A program made the translations under genes and the position numbers. Shown piece after piece: positions 43,051 to 57,902 of a DNA stretch of 64,000 nucleotides. The notes under the pieces are model-generated. The model did not search any database. It was not told where the DNA came from and saw only the letters and a program-made list of their open reading frames with translations. Numbering within the stretch: position 1 is the first letter of the stretch; each line of letters opens with the position of its first letter. The stretch is taken from the NCBI GenBank assembly GCA_021018995.1, contig CM037586.1:153306060-153370059 (forward strand), given 5' to 3'. The DNA is from Chloranthus sessilifolius. Lineage: Eukaryota > Streptophyta > Magnoliopsida > Chloranthales > Chloranthaceae.

Positions 43051-43661
43051 CTGATTAATCGATTTGGAATTTCGATTAATCGATTTTGGTCGATTAGTCG
43101 CCTGACATGTGCCAGTGACTGGAAAGTTGAATGAGGATTCAGGAAATAAAAGAAAGGAAATTTCGATTAATCAATTTTGGATTTCGATTAATCGATATAG
43201 AGGTTCGACTAATCGAAGAACAATTCAAATAATCGATTTGGAATTTTGATTAATCGAACTGAAAGTTCGATTAATCGAGTAACTTAAGGAAATTAGAAAA
43301 TTTTGAAGTATAAAATACGATTTCGATTAATCAAAGTGAAATTCGATTAATCGATTTGGAATTTCGACTAATCGAACTGGAACTTCGATTAATCGAGTTA
43401 CTTAAAGATGTTTGAAAAATATTGAAGGGCTACACGATTTCGATTAATCGAAGCAAATCTCGATTAATCGATTTTGTAATTTCGATTAATCGACTGGCTC
43501 GCGCCAGTGAGCTCCAAAACTTAAGAATCTTAACGGATACGATTTCGATTAATCGATTTTGAGCTTCGATTAGTCAATTTTGGAAATCGATTAATCGATT
43601 TCGCACGGTTTACTCTAATTTTGAACCTCGATTAATCGAATTTGAATTTTCGATTAATCGA
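43051..43661. promoter_or_regulatory. Palindromic TCGATTAATCGA array between pol and the 3' LTR, copy A
   Basis: A second dense cluster of the same 12-bp palindrome, outside the homologous LTR part. It is followed at 43,671 by a TATA-like ATATATATAG and a pyrimidine-rich stretch, which look like a core promoter and start region. See the finding on the anomalous 3' LTR head. Confidence 0.5.
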
Positions 43662-43756
43662 AATGAGTCTATATATATAGGAGCTGGGGTTTTTGGTGCC
43701 CATTCGGAATTTTCAAGCTTGGGCGCCATTTCTCTCTCTTCTTCCTCTTCTCCAAC

Positions 43757-47417
<3,661 letters not shown>

Positions 47418-47479
47418 AGAACTTGACTTTTTAAACCATGTGTCATGGGCTCATTAGATATTGACTTATTAAATCACGT

Positions 47480-47990
47480 GTCATTCGTTGGTTTGTTTCC
47501 ATATTTCCACTACAAAGGAGTTTTGCGAGGCAGATACTTTCTGAGTGCATGATAACTGCAAGTTGTCCGTGTGGTTACCGCGCTTTGAACACATTTTGAC
47601 CACACTTTGAACCCATTTTGACCACACTTTGATCGAGTTGTGACCGTGTGATTACCATGTGGTTAACTTTGACCGCCTAGTTGACTTTGATCGATAAATC
47701 AAACGGTTAAACATATTTCAGCCACCTTGTGGGGATATATGTGTCACTCTTAAATTATTTCTATGCAAAAATGAGCCATTAAATTTATAATTTAAAATGG
47801 CAAGGGCACTGTTGGTATTTTAATAATTGATAGATAGTTAGCATCATTTAAAACAGTTGGAACACGGATAAAGTTAATTTCCATAGTTGATAAGGAATTT
47901 CGCCAATTCTCAAAGTTACATAAGGGATCTCACAAAAGCCCTATTTTCAACCCGTCATTCTTCCTTCCCAACTCGGGTTTCACATGCTTA
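47480..47990 (-). repeat. Dispersed repeat family R1, copy 2 (inverted)
   Basis: The reverse complement matches 13,965-14,520: TAACTTTGAGAATTGGCGAAA, CAACTATGGAAATTAAC and AGTCAACTAGG-like phrases in the same order. The plus strand at 47,509 reads CACTACAAAGGAGTTTTGCG, a CACTA-like start, followed by repeated TTTGACCACACTTTGA. Not coding. Confidence 0.62.
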
Positions 47991-48009
47991 TATAAATTGT
48001 TTTTTTTTT

Positions 48010-48355
48010 ATAACTTGGGTATCCGGGCCTCTTAGAGCACCCACCTAAGCCCAGGAGCACATGTTGTTGGTGCGCATTTTTTCTGGGTTCCTTTCGGTCC
48101 TTAGGAATCAGTGGCCCAATTTTGTCCTGAGCGGTCCCTGGCAATGCGGTGTTTACATGCTGAAAATAAAGAAAAAATTTCTAGGAAGATCCATAGTTTA
48201 TTGCGATCGCCAGCTACAGATATTTAACGACGCTGCAGCACGTCAGTGATTACGCTTTGGAATGAATGTGGGTTACTTCTTTACTGAATCGTGTCTTCCA
48301 ACGTTAGGAGCACTGACTCTTCTTGAAGTTTAGATAGCTTAGTTTTCTTATTATT
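48010..48355. other. Spacer without a recognised gene
   Basis: A 62-codon frame at 48,061 has no recognisable similarity. Confidence 0.5.
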
Positions 48356-49020
48356 GCTGTAATTCTAATTGGCTTAAGTTTGCTAGTTCAACTATGAGTC
48401 TAACTATGTGAACTTGTTGTGGTGAATTAATCTACTATTCTAGTATCCTAATCCTAGTGTAAGTTTACTTAGTTTAAATATTCTAATACTATCAGAAATT
48501 CAATTAATTAGGAATCTAATTACTTTTGAGCGTCCTACCTTTATTAGAATTCTACTGTGATTAAGTGTCTTAATGCTACTGTGATTTTAAAAGGTCTCCT
48601 AATGCTATTAGAAGTCTAATTAATTTAATTTCCTAATCCTACTAGAAGTCTAATTAATATTAGTCTCCTAATCGTACTAGGAGTTTAATTAATTCAAATA
48701 TTTTAATCTTATTAGAAATCTAATTAATTAAGTTTCCTCGTCCTACTAGAAATCTAATTAATTTAAATGTCTTAACTTATTAGAAATCTAATTAATTAAG
48801 TCTCCTTATCCTACTAAAAGTTTAATTAATTCAAATGTTTTAATCTTATTAGAAATCTAATTAATTAAGTTTTCTAATCCTACTAGAAGTCTAATTAATA
48901 TTAGTCTCCTAATCGTACTAGGAATGCAACTATTCTAATTCTACTAAGACTGATTAGAATAAGTATACTTATTGTACTAAAATTCTAATTAAAGCAAGTA
49001 TACTGATTTTATTGAAATTA
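48356..49020. repeat. Degenerate tandem array, ~34-36-bp unit (TAGAAATCTAATTAATTAAG)
   Basis: More than a dozen imperfect units built from CCTAATCCTACTAGAAGTC and TAATTAATTAAGT phrases, with longer units of two or more repeated (for example TCTCCTAATCGTACTAGGA at two places). Confidence 0.85.
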
Positions 49021-50265
49021 AAGCAACCAAAAAAGGGAGTTTGAGCCCGCTATGCTAAGAAAGATTGGTCTCGTTCCCAAGTACCCTCCATAAGCTCCCT
49101 TGGGTAAATCGGATGGCTGAAATTAAAGTAAATTAGACTTTGAATTATGAGATAGTATTTTTTTGGATTTTTAAAGTCTAATTTTGGGTTATAATTATGA
49201 ATTAAATTTTGAAACTAGAAATTAATAACTGAACTATAAATCGGGATTTTTAAAAATCTCAAATTGAGTAATTAAGATTAAAATTTAAAATCTAAGGACT
49301 GAATTCGAGACTGAAATCAGAAAATCAGACCATATGATTAAGGACTGATTCTATAAATTGAGAACTAAAACCATAAATTGATAATGGGACTAGAGATTGA
49401 GATTTCATAACAAAATTAAGGTTTAAGGTCGGAGATTAGGCAATCTGATTAAGGACTGGTCCCAGATTCTGATAACTGGAACTAGATATTAAAAATGACA
49501 GTCTAAAAAAAAAGGGCGCTACAGTCTAAGATTGAAAATTTAATGCTAATAGTTAAAACAGAAAAATCTAAATCTAAGAACTAAAAACTAGGATCGAAAA
49601 TTAAAAGCTAAAAGAAAAATTTTACCTAAGGCTGGGGCTGTAGAGAGGAATCTCGAAATTCGAAGCTTGAAGGCGAGGAACTCGAAACTCAAATCTCGGA
49701 GTCGTTGTCTCTCTCTCTCTGTGTCTCTTCGTGTCTCCCTGGGTCGAAGTAAAAAAATCTTTTTATAGGTTTTTTCCTAATTACTCGCCTTGTGGGGTGA
49801 GCTTAATTTTTAATTACACGCCTTGTTTCAGGCGTTTAATTGAATTGCGCGCTGATTAACTGACGCTTATTCGCTTTGAGTTAGTCACCGACTTAGTGAG
49901 CGACCGGCTGACTAGCTCAGCAGGGCTTCCTAGTTCTAATCATGTTAGGACTAATTGCTCGCTTACTTTGGAGTGCGTAATCTGATTAAGCTCCTCATTC
50001 AAAGTGCTTAATCAGGAAATTTTAGCGGTCAAGGATTGGGAGACTAGGCCAAGCATAGGTCAATTGCGCGTCTGTGATATGGCGTTCAATCCGATCACGC
50101 GTGTCACGTGGAGCGCGTAATCGAGTCTCGAGGCGGTCGAGAGAAAGGAGGTTTGGTCTGAAAATGGACTGATTGCACGTTCGTGAGTTGGTGTGCAATT
50201 GAATTGCGCGCATGATTTTAGGCGCGTAATTCGAGGTTGCTCGGGTCTGGGTCGGGTCTGAAATG
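49021..50265. other. Non-coding spacer, GAACT/AAATTGAG-rich
   Basis: Repetitive short phrases such as ATTAAGGACTGATTC and AAATTGAGA up to about 49,620, then mixed sequence with a CT repeat (49,708-49,725). No gene recognised. Confidence 0.5.
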
Positions 50266-50588
50266 CCAGACTATTGTTTCAGTCTATATTTCGATTATAT
50301 ACTATTGTTTCAATATATAGTCTTCCTACGTTAGGATCTGAGCCACAGAGCTATTGTTTCAATCTGTATTCAGCCATGTACTATTGTTTCAGTACATGAT
50401 TCCCAATTTAGGAATAGGGGATCTGAGTTACAGAGCTATTGTTTCAGCCCGTATTCAGCCATATACTATTGTTTCAGCATATGGTCCCCAAATTAGGGTC
50501 ATAGAGCCTGAGCCACAGAGCTATTGCTTCAGCCTGTATCCAGCCATATACTATTATTTCAGTATATAGTCCCACATTAGGGTTGTGA
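50266..50588. repeat. Tandem array, about 95-100-bp unit (CTATTGTTTCAG)
   Basis: Over three units, each with two CTATTGTTTCAG phrases, a CAGCCATATA phrase and GAGCCACAGAG. The 71-codon open frame here is a product of the repeat. Confidence 0.88.
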
Positions 50589-50751
50589 AACTTTCAGGGA
50601 AGGTAAGTCCTTTTCGAAAAGTCACGGGCAAGGTTAAAGGTTGACCGAATAACTTTATATATTCCAAGAGGGCAAAATGGGAGTGTCTACACATGCGCAC
50701 CCCAAATTCAGCATAGGTCGGGTCAACATAGGATATAAATCCCTAGGGTGG

Positions 50752-50832
50752 CCTCAAGGGGGGAGGGGATTCGAACTCAGGTCTCCTGCTTTTGGAAGCA
50801 AGTACCTGGCTAGCTCGCCTAACCCCTTGAGG
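50752..50832 (-). other. tRNA-like sequence (SINE head or tRNA pseudogene)
   Basis: On the minus strand, CCTCAAGG at one end pairs with CCTTGAGG at the other like an acceptor stem. A GAGTTCGAATCCCC stretch matches the box B/T-arm, and GAGCTAGCCAGGT could be a box A. A possible anticodon loop TTCCAAA would give CCA. The D-arm is poor and the arms are not all well paired, so a tRNA-derived SINE fragment is more likely than a working tRNA gene. Confidence 0.5.
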
Positions 50833-50839
50833 TTCACAT

Positions 50840-52632
50840 GCTTAAATTGTTGACTGCCTTGAATCAGACGATGGAATAAAAATTGGACATAATTTGAAAT
50901 ATATCATTGTCCAAAATGTAGTCAAAGGGAAAAAAAATTCAATGCACCAAAATGTGTGGGGCACTACACAAACTTTGACCACTGTTTTTGTCCACCAACA
51001 AAATTTAATTTTAGAACTTTTTTAATAGATCGCATGCCATACAACACATGATCCCAAGAGGAGCGTTGTTTTGGAATCACATGCCATGCGACATGTGATA
51101 TGGGATTCAAATGCATGAGCTCATCCATGCATTCAAACCCATATACCCCTTTTCCTATATATATATATATTGTTTAATTTTTCATAACTATTTATATATC
51201 TCAAAGTGATAGAAATAGATTGAAGTGCAACAGGCCCAAGCATAATATTTTAATGTATGCTATTATAGTTTTAATGTATGCTATTGAAGTTCATTAGTCG
51301 GATGGTCCATATCCTCTTATAGGCATGTTTCTTTGGGTTGAGGCATGTTCCAATGGCAGATTTTCTTGGACAATTTAGATTGATCACATATGTGTGTCAT
51401 ATAACATAATGATAAATTAAAATAATAAAAAAAGGCCTTATTTTAATGGTGTAAGATCATTTTAAAATATTTTGGTGTTTAAATGTTTGCCCTAGAGTGC
51501 ATAGGCTCTTAAATTTACTTCTAATGCACATTTATTTAATATAATTTTAAATATTTTATATATAAATATAATTTTTGGCTTGCAACTCGTCCCTATCATG
51601 GGCTAAGGTTGAGTATATGACAGCCCAGGTGACCTAAGACTTGACTGATATTGACCTCGGTTCCGGCCCTAATTCGGAGCATTGGTAGTTCTAACCAATA
51701 TCTTCTTCTTCTTATTACGGGCAGCTATATGGTCGCAAATGCCAAGCCGAACAACTCAAAATAATGGTCATGCTATTACCTGACTTAGAGGACGATGTCT
51801 CTAATAACAAAACCCCAATAGTCGTTTATAGCTTTGACAACAAGAGGAAAGGACATTGAATCACTCATTCCCCATATCTTATTCTAGGAAGTTGCCAGAC
51901 TTATTGGAGTACTATTAGTCTATGCACGGTGACATGAGCTTAAACGCAACGATGATCAGTTGGGGTAAGAGGACGTATTCCCTAATACATGGATTATGTA
52001 AATAATTAAATTTTATTTTGATGACAATATCATTGAATGATCAATTTTTTCATTATATGATACCGTTGTTTTACTCATACATTTTTTTTGTTATTTATTA
52101 TTATTATTTTTTACTTCTTATTACGTTGGTGGTTTTTCTTCTTAACATCTTTGTCAATAAACAATGTTTATATCCTTTGATAATTACAAAGAGTTTTATA
52201 GGGGTCAATTGCTTGAAACATGGGTCAAGTTTGAAGAATAGCCACTTTATGCAATAAAAAAAAAAGAAGTTTGTGTTATATCCCGTCCATCTCTCCTAAT
52301 ACCTAATATGGACAAAACCAACCTCGGGTAATGACCTTTTTTATAACAAGCTTCACACAATGAAATGGATGAATACTTTTGAATGACATTTTCATGAATA
52401 TACATTAAATAGTAGAATTTCATTTCAAGCTCAACTCACCAAGTTATTCATGACAGACAATCCATTTAAAAATGATATTGATTTTTCTTACTGATATGGG
52501 TAGATCTAGGTAAGGGGGAGGAGGCAGTCTTATCCTCCACGATAGTTTTTTCTTGTTTAACCTTACCTAGAATATTTAGGTACCGAATTTGAGCGGCGCT
52601 CTTGGTATGCAGATCACTTTTTGGGATGTGTC
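50840..52632. other. Non-coding sequence without a recognised gene
   Basis: AT-rich. Contains the paired phrases CACATGCCATGCGACATGTGA (about 51,080). No coding similarity seen. Confidence 0.5.
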
Positions 52633-53310
52633 TGTTGGATATTTACCAAATAAATATTTATTACTTTAATAATATTTATCTATTATTAATTTAATAATGT
52701 TTATTTATTTTTAAATGGTTCCTTAAAGTGATTGGTTCCATATTAAAAGGATTCTTTTAACCTTCAAGTCAAAATTACTTGAATTTTGAATTAATATTGG
52801 AGGGAAACTTTTCCTATCATAAGTTTAAAAGTGTTGTAAATGTTTTGTCCCACCTCACTATTTTACAAGAAATATTCATGGCTTATATATGGAAACTTAC
52901 CTTCCATATTGTTTGGCTTGATAAGAAGAACACAGCTCATAACGGCGGTTCGCCGCCACACACGCGCACGCGCGTGCGTGTGCGATGTGCGAATGGCGCA
53001 ATTGGCGCTTTTAAGGCGCACTTTACAATTTCCGAATCTAAAACACTTGCAATTTTCGAATCTTACATCTGAGCCCTCAGAATTCGTGTGCAAACCAGAG
53101 CATTTTGCGTCTTCGTTTCGTTGGGTCACACACTACAGTGCAACGTAGTGTGTGACAGATCGGTTCTTCACCGAGGCTTCATTGTATCCTGGAGGCGAAT
53201 TTGCCGATATCCCGTTGCATATAGGGAGCAAATATTATCTTAAAGACAGCGATCTAATCGCTGCTTGAAGCAATTTTTCGGTCTATTTTCTGTCAATCTT
53301 TGTGCAATAT
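52633..53310 (+). repeat. Copia 5' LTR/leader (limits approximate)
   Basis: Begins TGTTGGATATT; a possible end is ATATACTAACA near 53,310. Contains two strong inverted repeats (about 52,940-52,982 and 53,125-53,156). Confidence 0.5.
53125..53156. repeat. Perfect 12-bp-stem hairpin in the copia leader
   Basis: GTCACACACTAC (53125-53136) and GTAGTGTGTGAC (53145-53156) around an 8-nt loop. Confidence 0.92.
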
Positions 53311-53336
53311 ACTAACAATTTTAAGACAATAATTCT

Positions 53337-55268
53337 ATGGCACAAAAGATGATGAAACTCTCCAACACGAAGATCACGAAACTCGAGTGCTTTAATGGCA
53401 CCAATTTCAAACGATGGCAATTAAAAGTACATTTTCTATTCACAACTTTGAAAGTCGCATACGTTCTCACTATAGACTCACCATCATTGGAGAAAGAAGA
53501 TGAAACGCTTGAAGAAGGTAGAATCCGTACGAAATGGGAAAGCGACAATTACACATGCAAAGGCTATATTCTCAACGCTCTTGCCGATTCTCTTTTTGAT
53601 GTCTATCAAATTTATAAAACTGCAAAGGAGATATGGGAAGCTCTTGAACGTAAGTACAAAGTAGAAGAGGCCGGCGTGCGCACATACTTAGTAAGTGAGT
53701 TATTTAATTTTAAGATGTATGATTCTAAACCTATTTTAGAGCAAGTGCACCAGATGCAGATTATCTTCAACAATCTTGTGACGGAAGGAAGCACAATAGA
53801 CGAAGGTTTTCAAGTCTTTGCGGTTATTGTAAAATTACCATTGGGATGGAAAGATTACCGTAAGAGTTTGAAACATACGAAGGAAGATCGTACTATGGAG
53901 GAACTCTTGACTCATCTTCGCATAGAAGAAGAGGCTCGTCTACGTGACAAGGAGGAGGAGAAAACTGAACTCGTCTCTGATGCGCACATTGTTGAAGATG
54001 CATCCACATCGAAGAAGAAGAACAAAGGGAAGAACTTCAAAATGAAGCCGAATAAGAAGGATTTCAAGAGAGGACAATACAAGGAAAAAGCAAAGAAGGG
54101 TACTTGTTTTTATTGCAATAAACCCGGCCATTTCAAACGTGATTGTCGAGAATTTTTGAAAAATAAAAATCAGGCAAACATTGTGGGTGAAGAAGATCTC
54201 GTTGCGGTGATCTCCGAAGTCAATATGATAGATGGTGGAAATGAATGGTGGCTCGATTCTGGAGCTACTAGGCATGTAACTTCTGATATAAATAATTTTA
54301 TATCCTATGAGGAGGCTCATAATGGACATGAATTGTTTATGGAAAATTCCACTACTGTCAAAGTGGTAGGCCAAGGCAAAGTTGTTCTACACTTTACTTC
54401 GGGAAAATCTGTTACCCTGAATGATGTCCTTCATGTTCCTGAAATCCGGAAAAATCTTGTATCGGCTTGTATTCTGAACAAACATGGATTCAAAATTGTG
54501 ATCGAATCCGATTCCATTATACTTTCTAAGAAAGGGATGTTTGTAGGCAAGGGGTATGCCTCTTGTGGAATGTTTAAGTTCAATATCAATGAAAAATCTG
54601 CTTCTTCGGTTTATATGTGTGACTTAATTTATTTATGGCATAATAGAATAGGGCATTTAAATTTACGTTCTATGGATAATATGATTAAATTAGAGCTTCT
54701 TCCTAAAATACATATAAATTATGGTAAAGATAGATGTAGCATATACGTCTAATCTAAAATGACTAAAAAACCATTTAAAAGTATTGAAAGACAATCTAAA
54801 CTATTAGATTTAATCCATATTGATTTGTGTAGTTTAAATAATATTACTACTAGAGGAGGGAAAAGATATTTCATCACTTTTATTGATGATTGTTCTCGAT
54901 TTACATATATTTTTCTTCTTCAATTAAAAGATGAAGCATTTAGTAAATTTATCTCTTATAAGGCCTTAGTGGAAAATCAATTAGATTTTAAAATTAAGGC
55001 ATTACGATCGGATAGGGGAGGTGAATACATGTCACATGAATTTTCTGAATTTTGTGACAAGTATGGAATTATTCATGAAGTCATCGCTCCATATTCTCCT
55101 CAATCAAATGAAATTGCTGAAAGGAAAAATCGGACTCTAGTAGAAATGGTAAATTCTATGTTAACAAATTCTGGTTTGAATTCAAATTTACGGGGAGAAG
55201 CATTGCTTACTGCATGTTATATTTTAAATTGGATACCTTTTAAAAAGTTTTCTAAAAACTCTATATGA
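53337..55268 (+). pseudogene. Copia gag-protease-integrase, truncated
   Basis: Gag: TKLECFNGTNFKRWQLKVHF (a UBN2/DUF4219-like start), a lysine-rich stretch, and an intact CCHC knuckle CFYCNKPGHFKRDC. Protease: WWLDSGATRHVTSD. Pre-integrase: LWHNRIGHLNLRSMDNMIKL. Integrase core: LLDLIHIDLCS (Asp), ALRSDRGGEYMS (Asp), AERKNRTLVEM (Glu). A stop at 54750 interrupts the frame just before SKMTKKPF (probably CAA to TAA). The second Cys of the integrase zinc site appears lost (RCSIY). A 1-bp shift precedes the end, near 55,250. Confidence 0.88.
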
Positions 55269-55282
55269 AATTTGGAAGAACA

Positions 55283-57811
55283 TGTAATAGCCCGAAAAAT
55301 CACGCTAAACTATGACCTCGGGATCCGTGCCCGATCGGTCATAGGTTTGACCAAATAGAAGTTCAATAGTTAGCATAGAGTGTAATGAGCGAATGTGATG
55401 TGATAGTTTGCGTAGCTATGTAGGGTGTGTTGTAAATCTGAAGTCACATACACCTATCGAGGTGCATGTGCTCAACACACAAGCTGGGGGAAGGATAAAA
55501 GGGTTTAATAACCCTAAAATCCTGGAAATTGGTTGTTGAAGGAGTAAAGAAGAGAGAGAGAGAAGTGAGAGGTTAAGCAAGCATAGTGATGCAAGGAGTA
55601 AATGCTAGTTGAGGAAGGGGGATTCGAGCAATAAGCACGCTTGATTCGACGCGAGGGATCCGCTAGAAGCAAAGCTGGAACCCTAGCCTTCCAACCAGTT
55701 GATTTGAAATCAATTTGAGATTGATTCAAGGTAAATTTTTGTGAATAAAATGCATAGATTGTAGAGGTTAGATTGTAGTTGAAAATGGTTAAAATCATAG
55801 GAAAATGGTTTAGAAAAATAGAGGAAAAAGTGTAGAAAAAGATTGAGAAGAACAGCCAAAAGGGGGCTGAATCTGACAATTTCGATTAATCGAAATTGGC
55901 CAAGAAGTTGAAAAGTCAGTGGACCCTGATTTCGATTAATCGAATTGGAGTTCGATTAATCGACTTTGGATTTCGATTAATCGATTTGGGTATCGATTAA
56001 TCAACTGGGAACTCTCCAAAGGACCCTGGAGGAAATGACTTGTGGAAAATCGACTAATCGAAATGGGATTTCGATTAATCGATTTCAATTTTCGATTAAT
56101 CGATTTGGGATCGATTAATCGAATTTAGGAACTCGATTACTCGAATTGAGAATCGACTTAGCTGAACAGAGAATTTCGATTAATCGAATTAGGATTCGAT
56201 TAATCGAATGAAAATCTCGATTAATCGATTTGAGAATCGATTAATCGATATTGACTTTCGATTAATCGATTTTGGAAATCGATTAATCGAATCAGATTCG
56301 ATTAATCGATTTTGGAGTTCGATTAATCGACTGAGATAAATTATGTTAACTTTTGAGTTTGACTTTAAGATTCTTAGAGGGTCTTGGACCTTCTTTATTG
56401 CATCCTTAGTGATGTGTTTCACCTGTTATGTGGTACCATAGGTGGTACGTGTGAACTAATGCACAAGGAGCCACGTGGGACCTTGATGCGTTGAGCAAAC
56501 AAAGACTTGAGATAGGGAACACCTTGAACATGTACTTTATTTTACAAGAGCATGTATGTAGTGATATAGAATTCAATTCAGATGTTTTATTGCTTAAGAA
56601 TTGTGAAAAGTGTGTGTGTGTGACATCCATAAGAGTAATTATAATGAGCCATCCCCAGGGGATGATAAAGTGAAGAGATAAGAGCATCAGGTGTGATGCA
56701 AGTAAGTGGATATATCCCAGGGATGTATCCAAGATTGAATCATGTTTGATAGGGCCTAACTGATATAAGATAGCACACTTACACGGTGAATAACTATATG
56801 TAAGGCACCGATATTTTTGTTATTTGAGGTTTGATAGGGTACCCCACCGACGTGGCGGGATATCCACGACTGACACGGCAGGATATCCGTGACCGATACG
56901 GCGGCGAAATCGTAGGCCAGTGCGGAGGCTTATCCGTACATAGTAAGCACACCCCAGGGGTGTTGATTTGAGACAAGTGAAACCCCGCCACCAATCCCCA
57001 GGGGAAAGGGGCTTGGGTACTATATGATATTCCTAGGGAATATGTTAAATGTGTCTATATAGATGACGATGAAGGATATCTCATCGGGGCTCGATGCTAT
57101 ATTGCTCGGGGATTACTTAAGTTGAAAGTTTAAGTTTTACTTTAGGCCTTTTCAACATTATTCATGAGTAAATAAAAGACACGAGTAAACTACCAGTAAA
57201 AGTGTAATATTTTTTAACTGTTTCATCCGAAATTGCATCGACACATCATGCATGGCATATCATGGAATATATGTGAGTAATAATTTATATGTTCAACTGT
57301 GTTTTGTTCCCTATTGAGCTAGGATGTAGCTCACCCTATAGACTATACGTCGCAGGTCCACTACTAGCAGCTGCCGAGGCTTCAGGAGACGCTGACCCCG
57401 GTGAGTCGGACCTTGCGGCCGGAGACGAGTTGGAGCCACCTCCTGAGGACTTCTTCTAGAGGACTCCGTTGTGCCACTTTGAGGGCTTTTGAGAGAGATT
57501 AGTACGGCTTGGTATGTCAAGCCTTGTTTCGGTTAAACCATGTATATATTGAGTTGGGATTATTCTTTTGGGGCGAACCATCCGTGATGATTGCTATCAT
57601 CGATGGTTCGGATCGGTTCTCCATTCATGCAGAGGCATGAGGGTAGAACTGTCTTTTGAAGAATTTCTTAATATAGATTTAAATTCTGCAGCTTATTTAT
57701 TATTTCATTTTATGCTTGATATGCCAATGTTCCGTGCTTAGCTAAGGGGCACGGTCAAGATGATCGTGCTGATGGCACGGGTTTCGGGGTGCCGAAATCC
57801 AGGCTATCACA
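55283..57811 (+). repeat. Gypsy copy B 5' LTR (2,529 bp)
   Basis: Starts TGTAATAGCCC and ends AGGCTATCACA before the primer site. Carries the palindrome array at 55,881-56,330. Confidence 0.92.
55881..56330. promoter_or_regulatory. Palindromic TCGATTAATCGA array, copy B LTR
   Basis: Same motif and position in the LTR as in copy A, with somewhat different copy number and spacing. Confidence 0.55.
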
Positions 57812-57813
57812 GT

Positions 57814-57825
57814 TGGTATCAGAGC
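57814..57825 (+). other. Primer binding site (initiator tRNA-Met type), copy B
   Basis: TGGTATCAGAGC, two bases after the LTR. Confidence 0.92.
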
Positions 57826-57902
57826 TATTTTCTTTTAGCAATTATGACAATGGTTCTTTCGTCAGAACATAGGGGCTTCTGCTAACGAAACTTTAGTTTC
57901 AA

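Larger units (their letters stand above)
52633..55282 (+). mobile_element. Ty1/copia retrotransposon, 5' half, interrupted by gypsy copy B
   Basis: Probable 5' LTR and leader (52,633 to about 53,310) followed by gag-protease-integrase in one frame. The element stops at 55,282 inside the integrase, where the copy B LTR begins. RT and RNase H are not in the window and should resume beyond it. The gene order (integrase before RT) is that of copia. I found no standard primer binding site after the leader, so the LTR end is uncertain. Confidence 0.85.

Noticed and set aside
48061-48249. ORF of 62 codons in the spacer
   Set aside because: No similarity, no splice context, and surrounded by repeats.
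50752-50832. Functional tRNA-Trp (CCA) gene
   Set aside because: D-arm and anticodon stem pair poorly; a tRNA-derived repeat is a better reading.
52018-52257. Hydrophobic 79-codon ORF
   Set aside because: T-rich sequence gives Phe/Leu/Ile-rich frames by chance; no supporting context.
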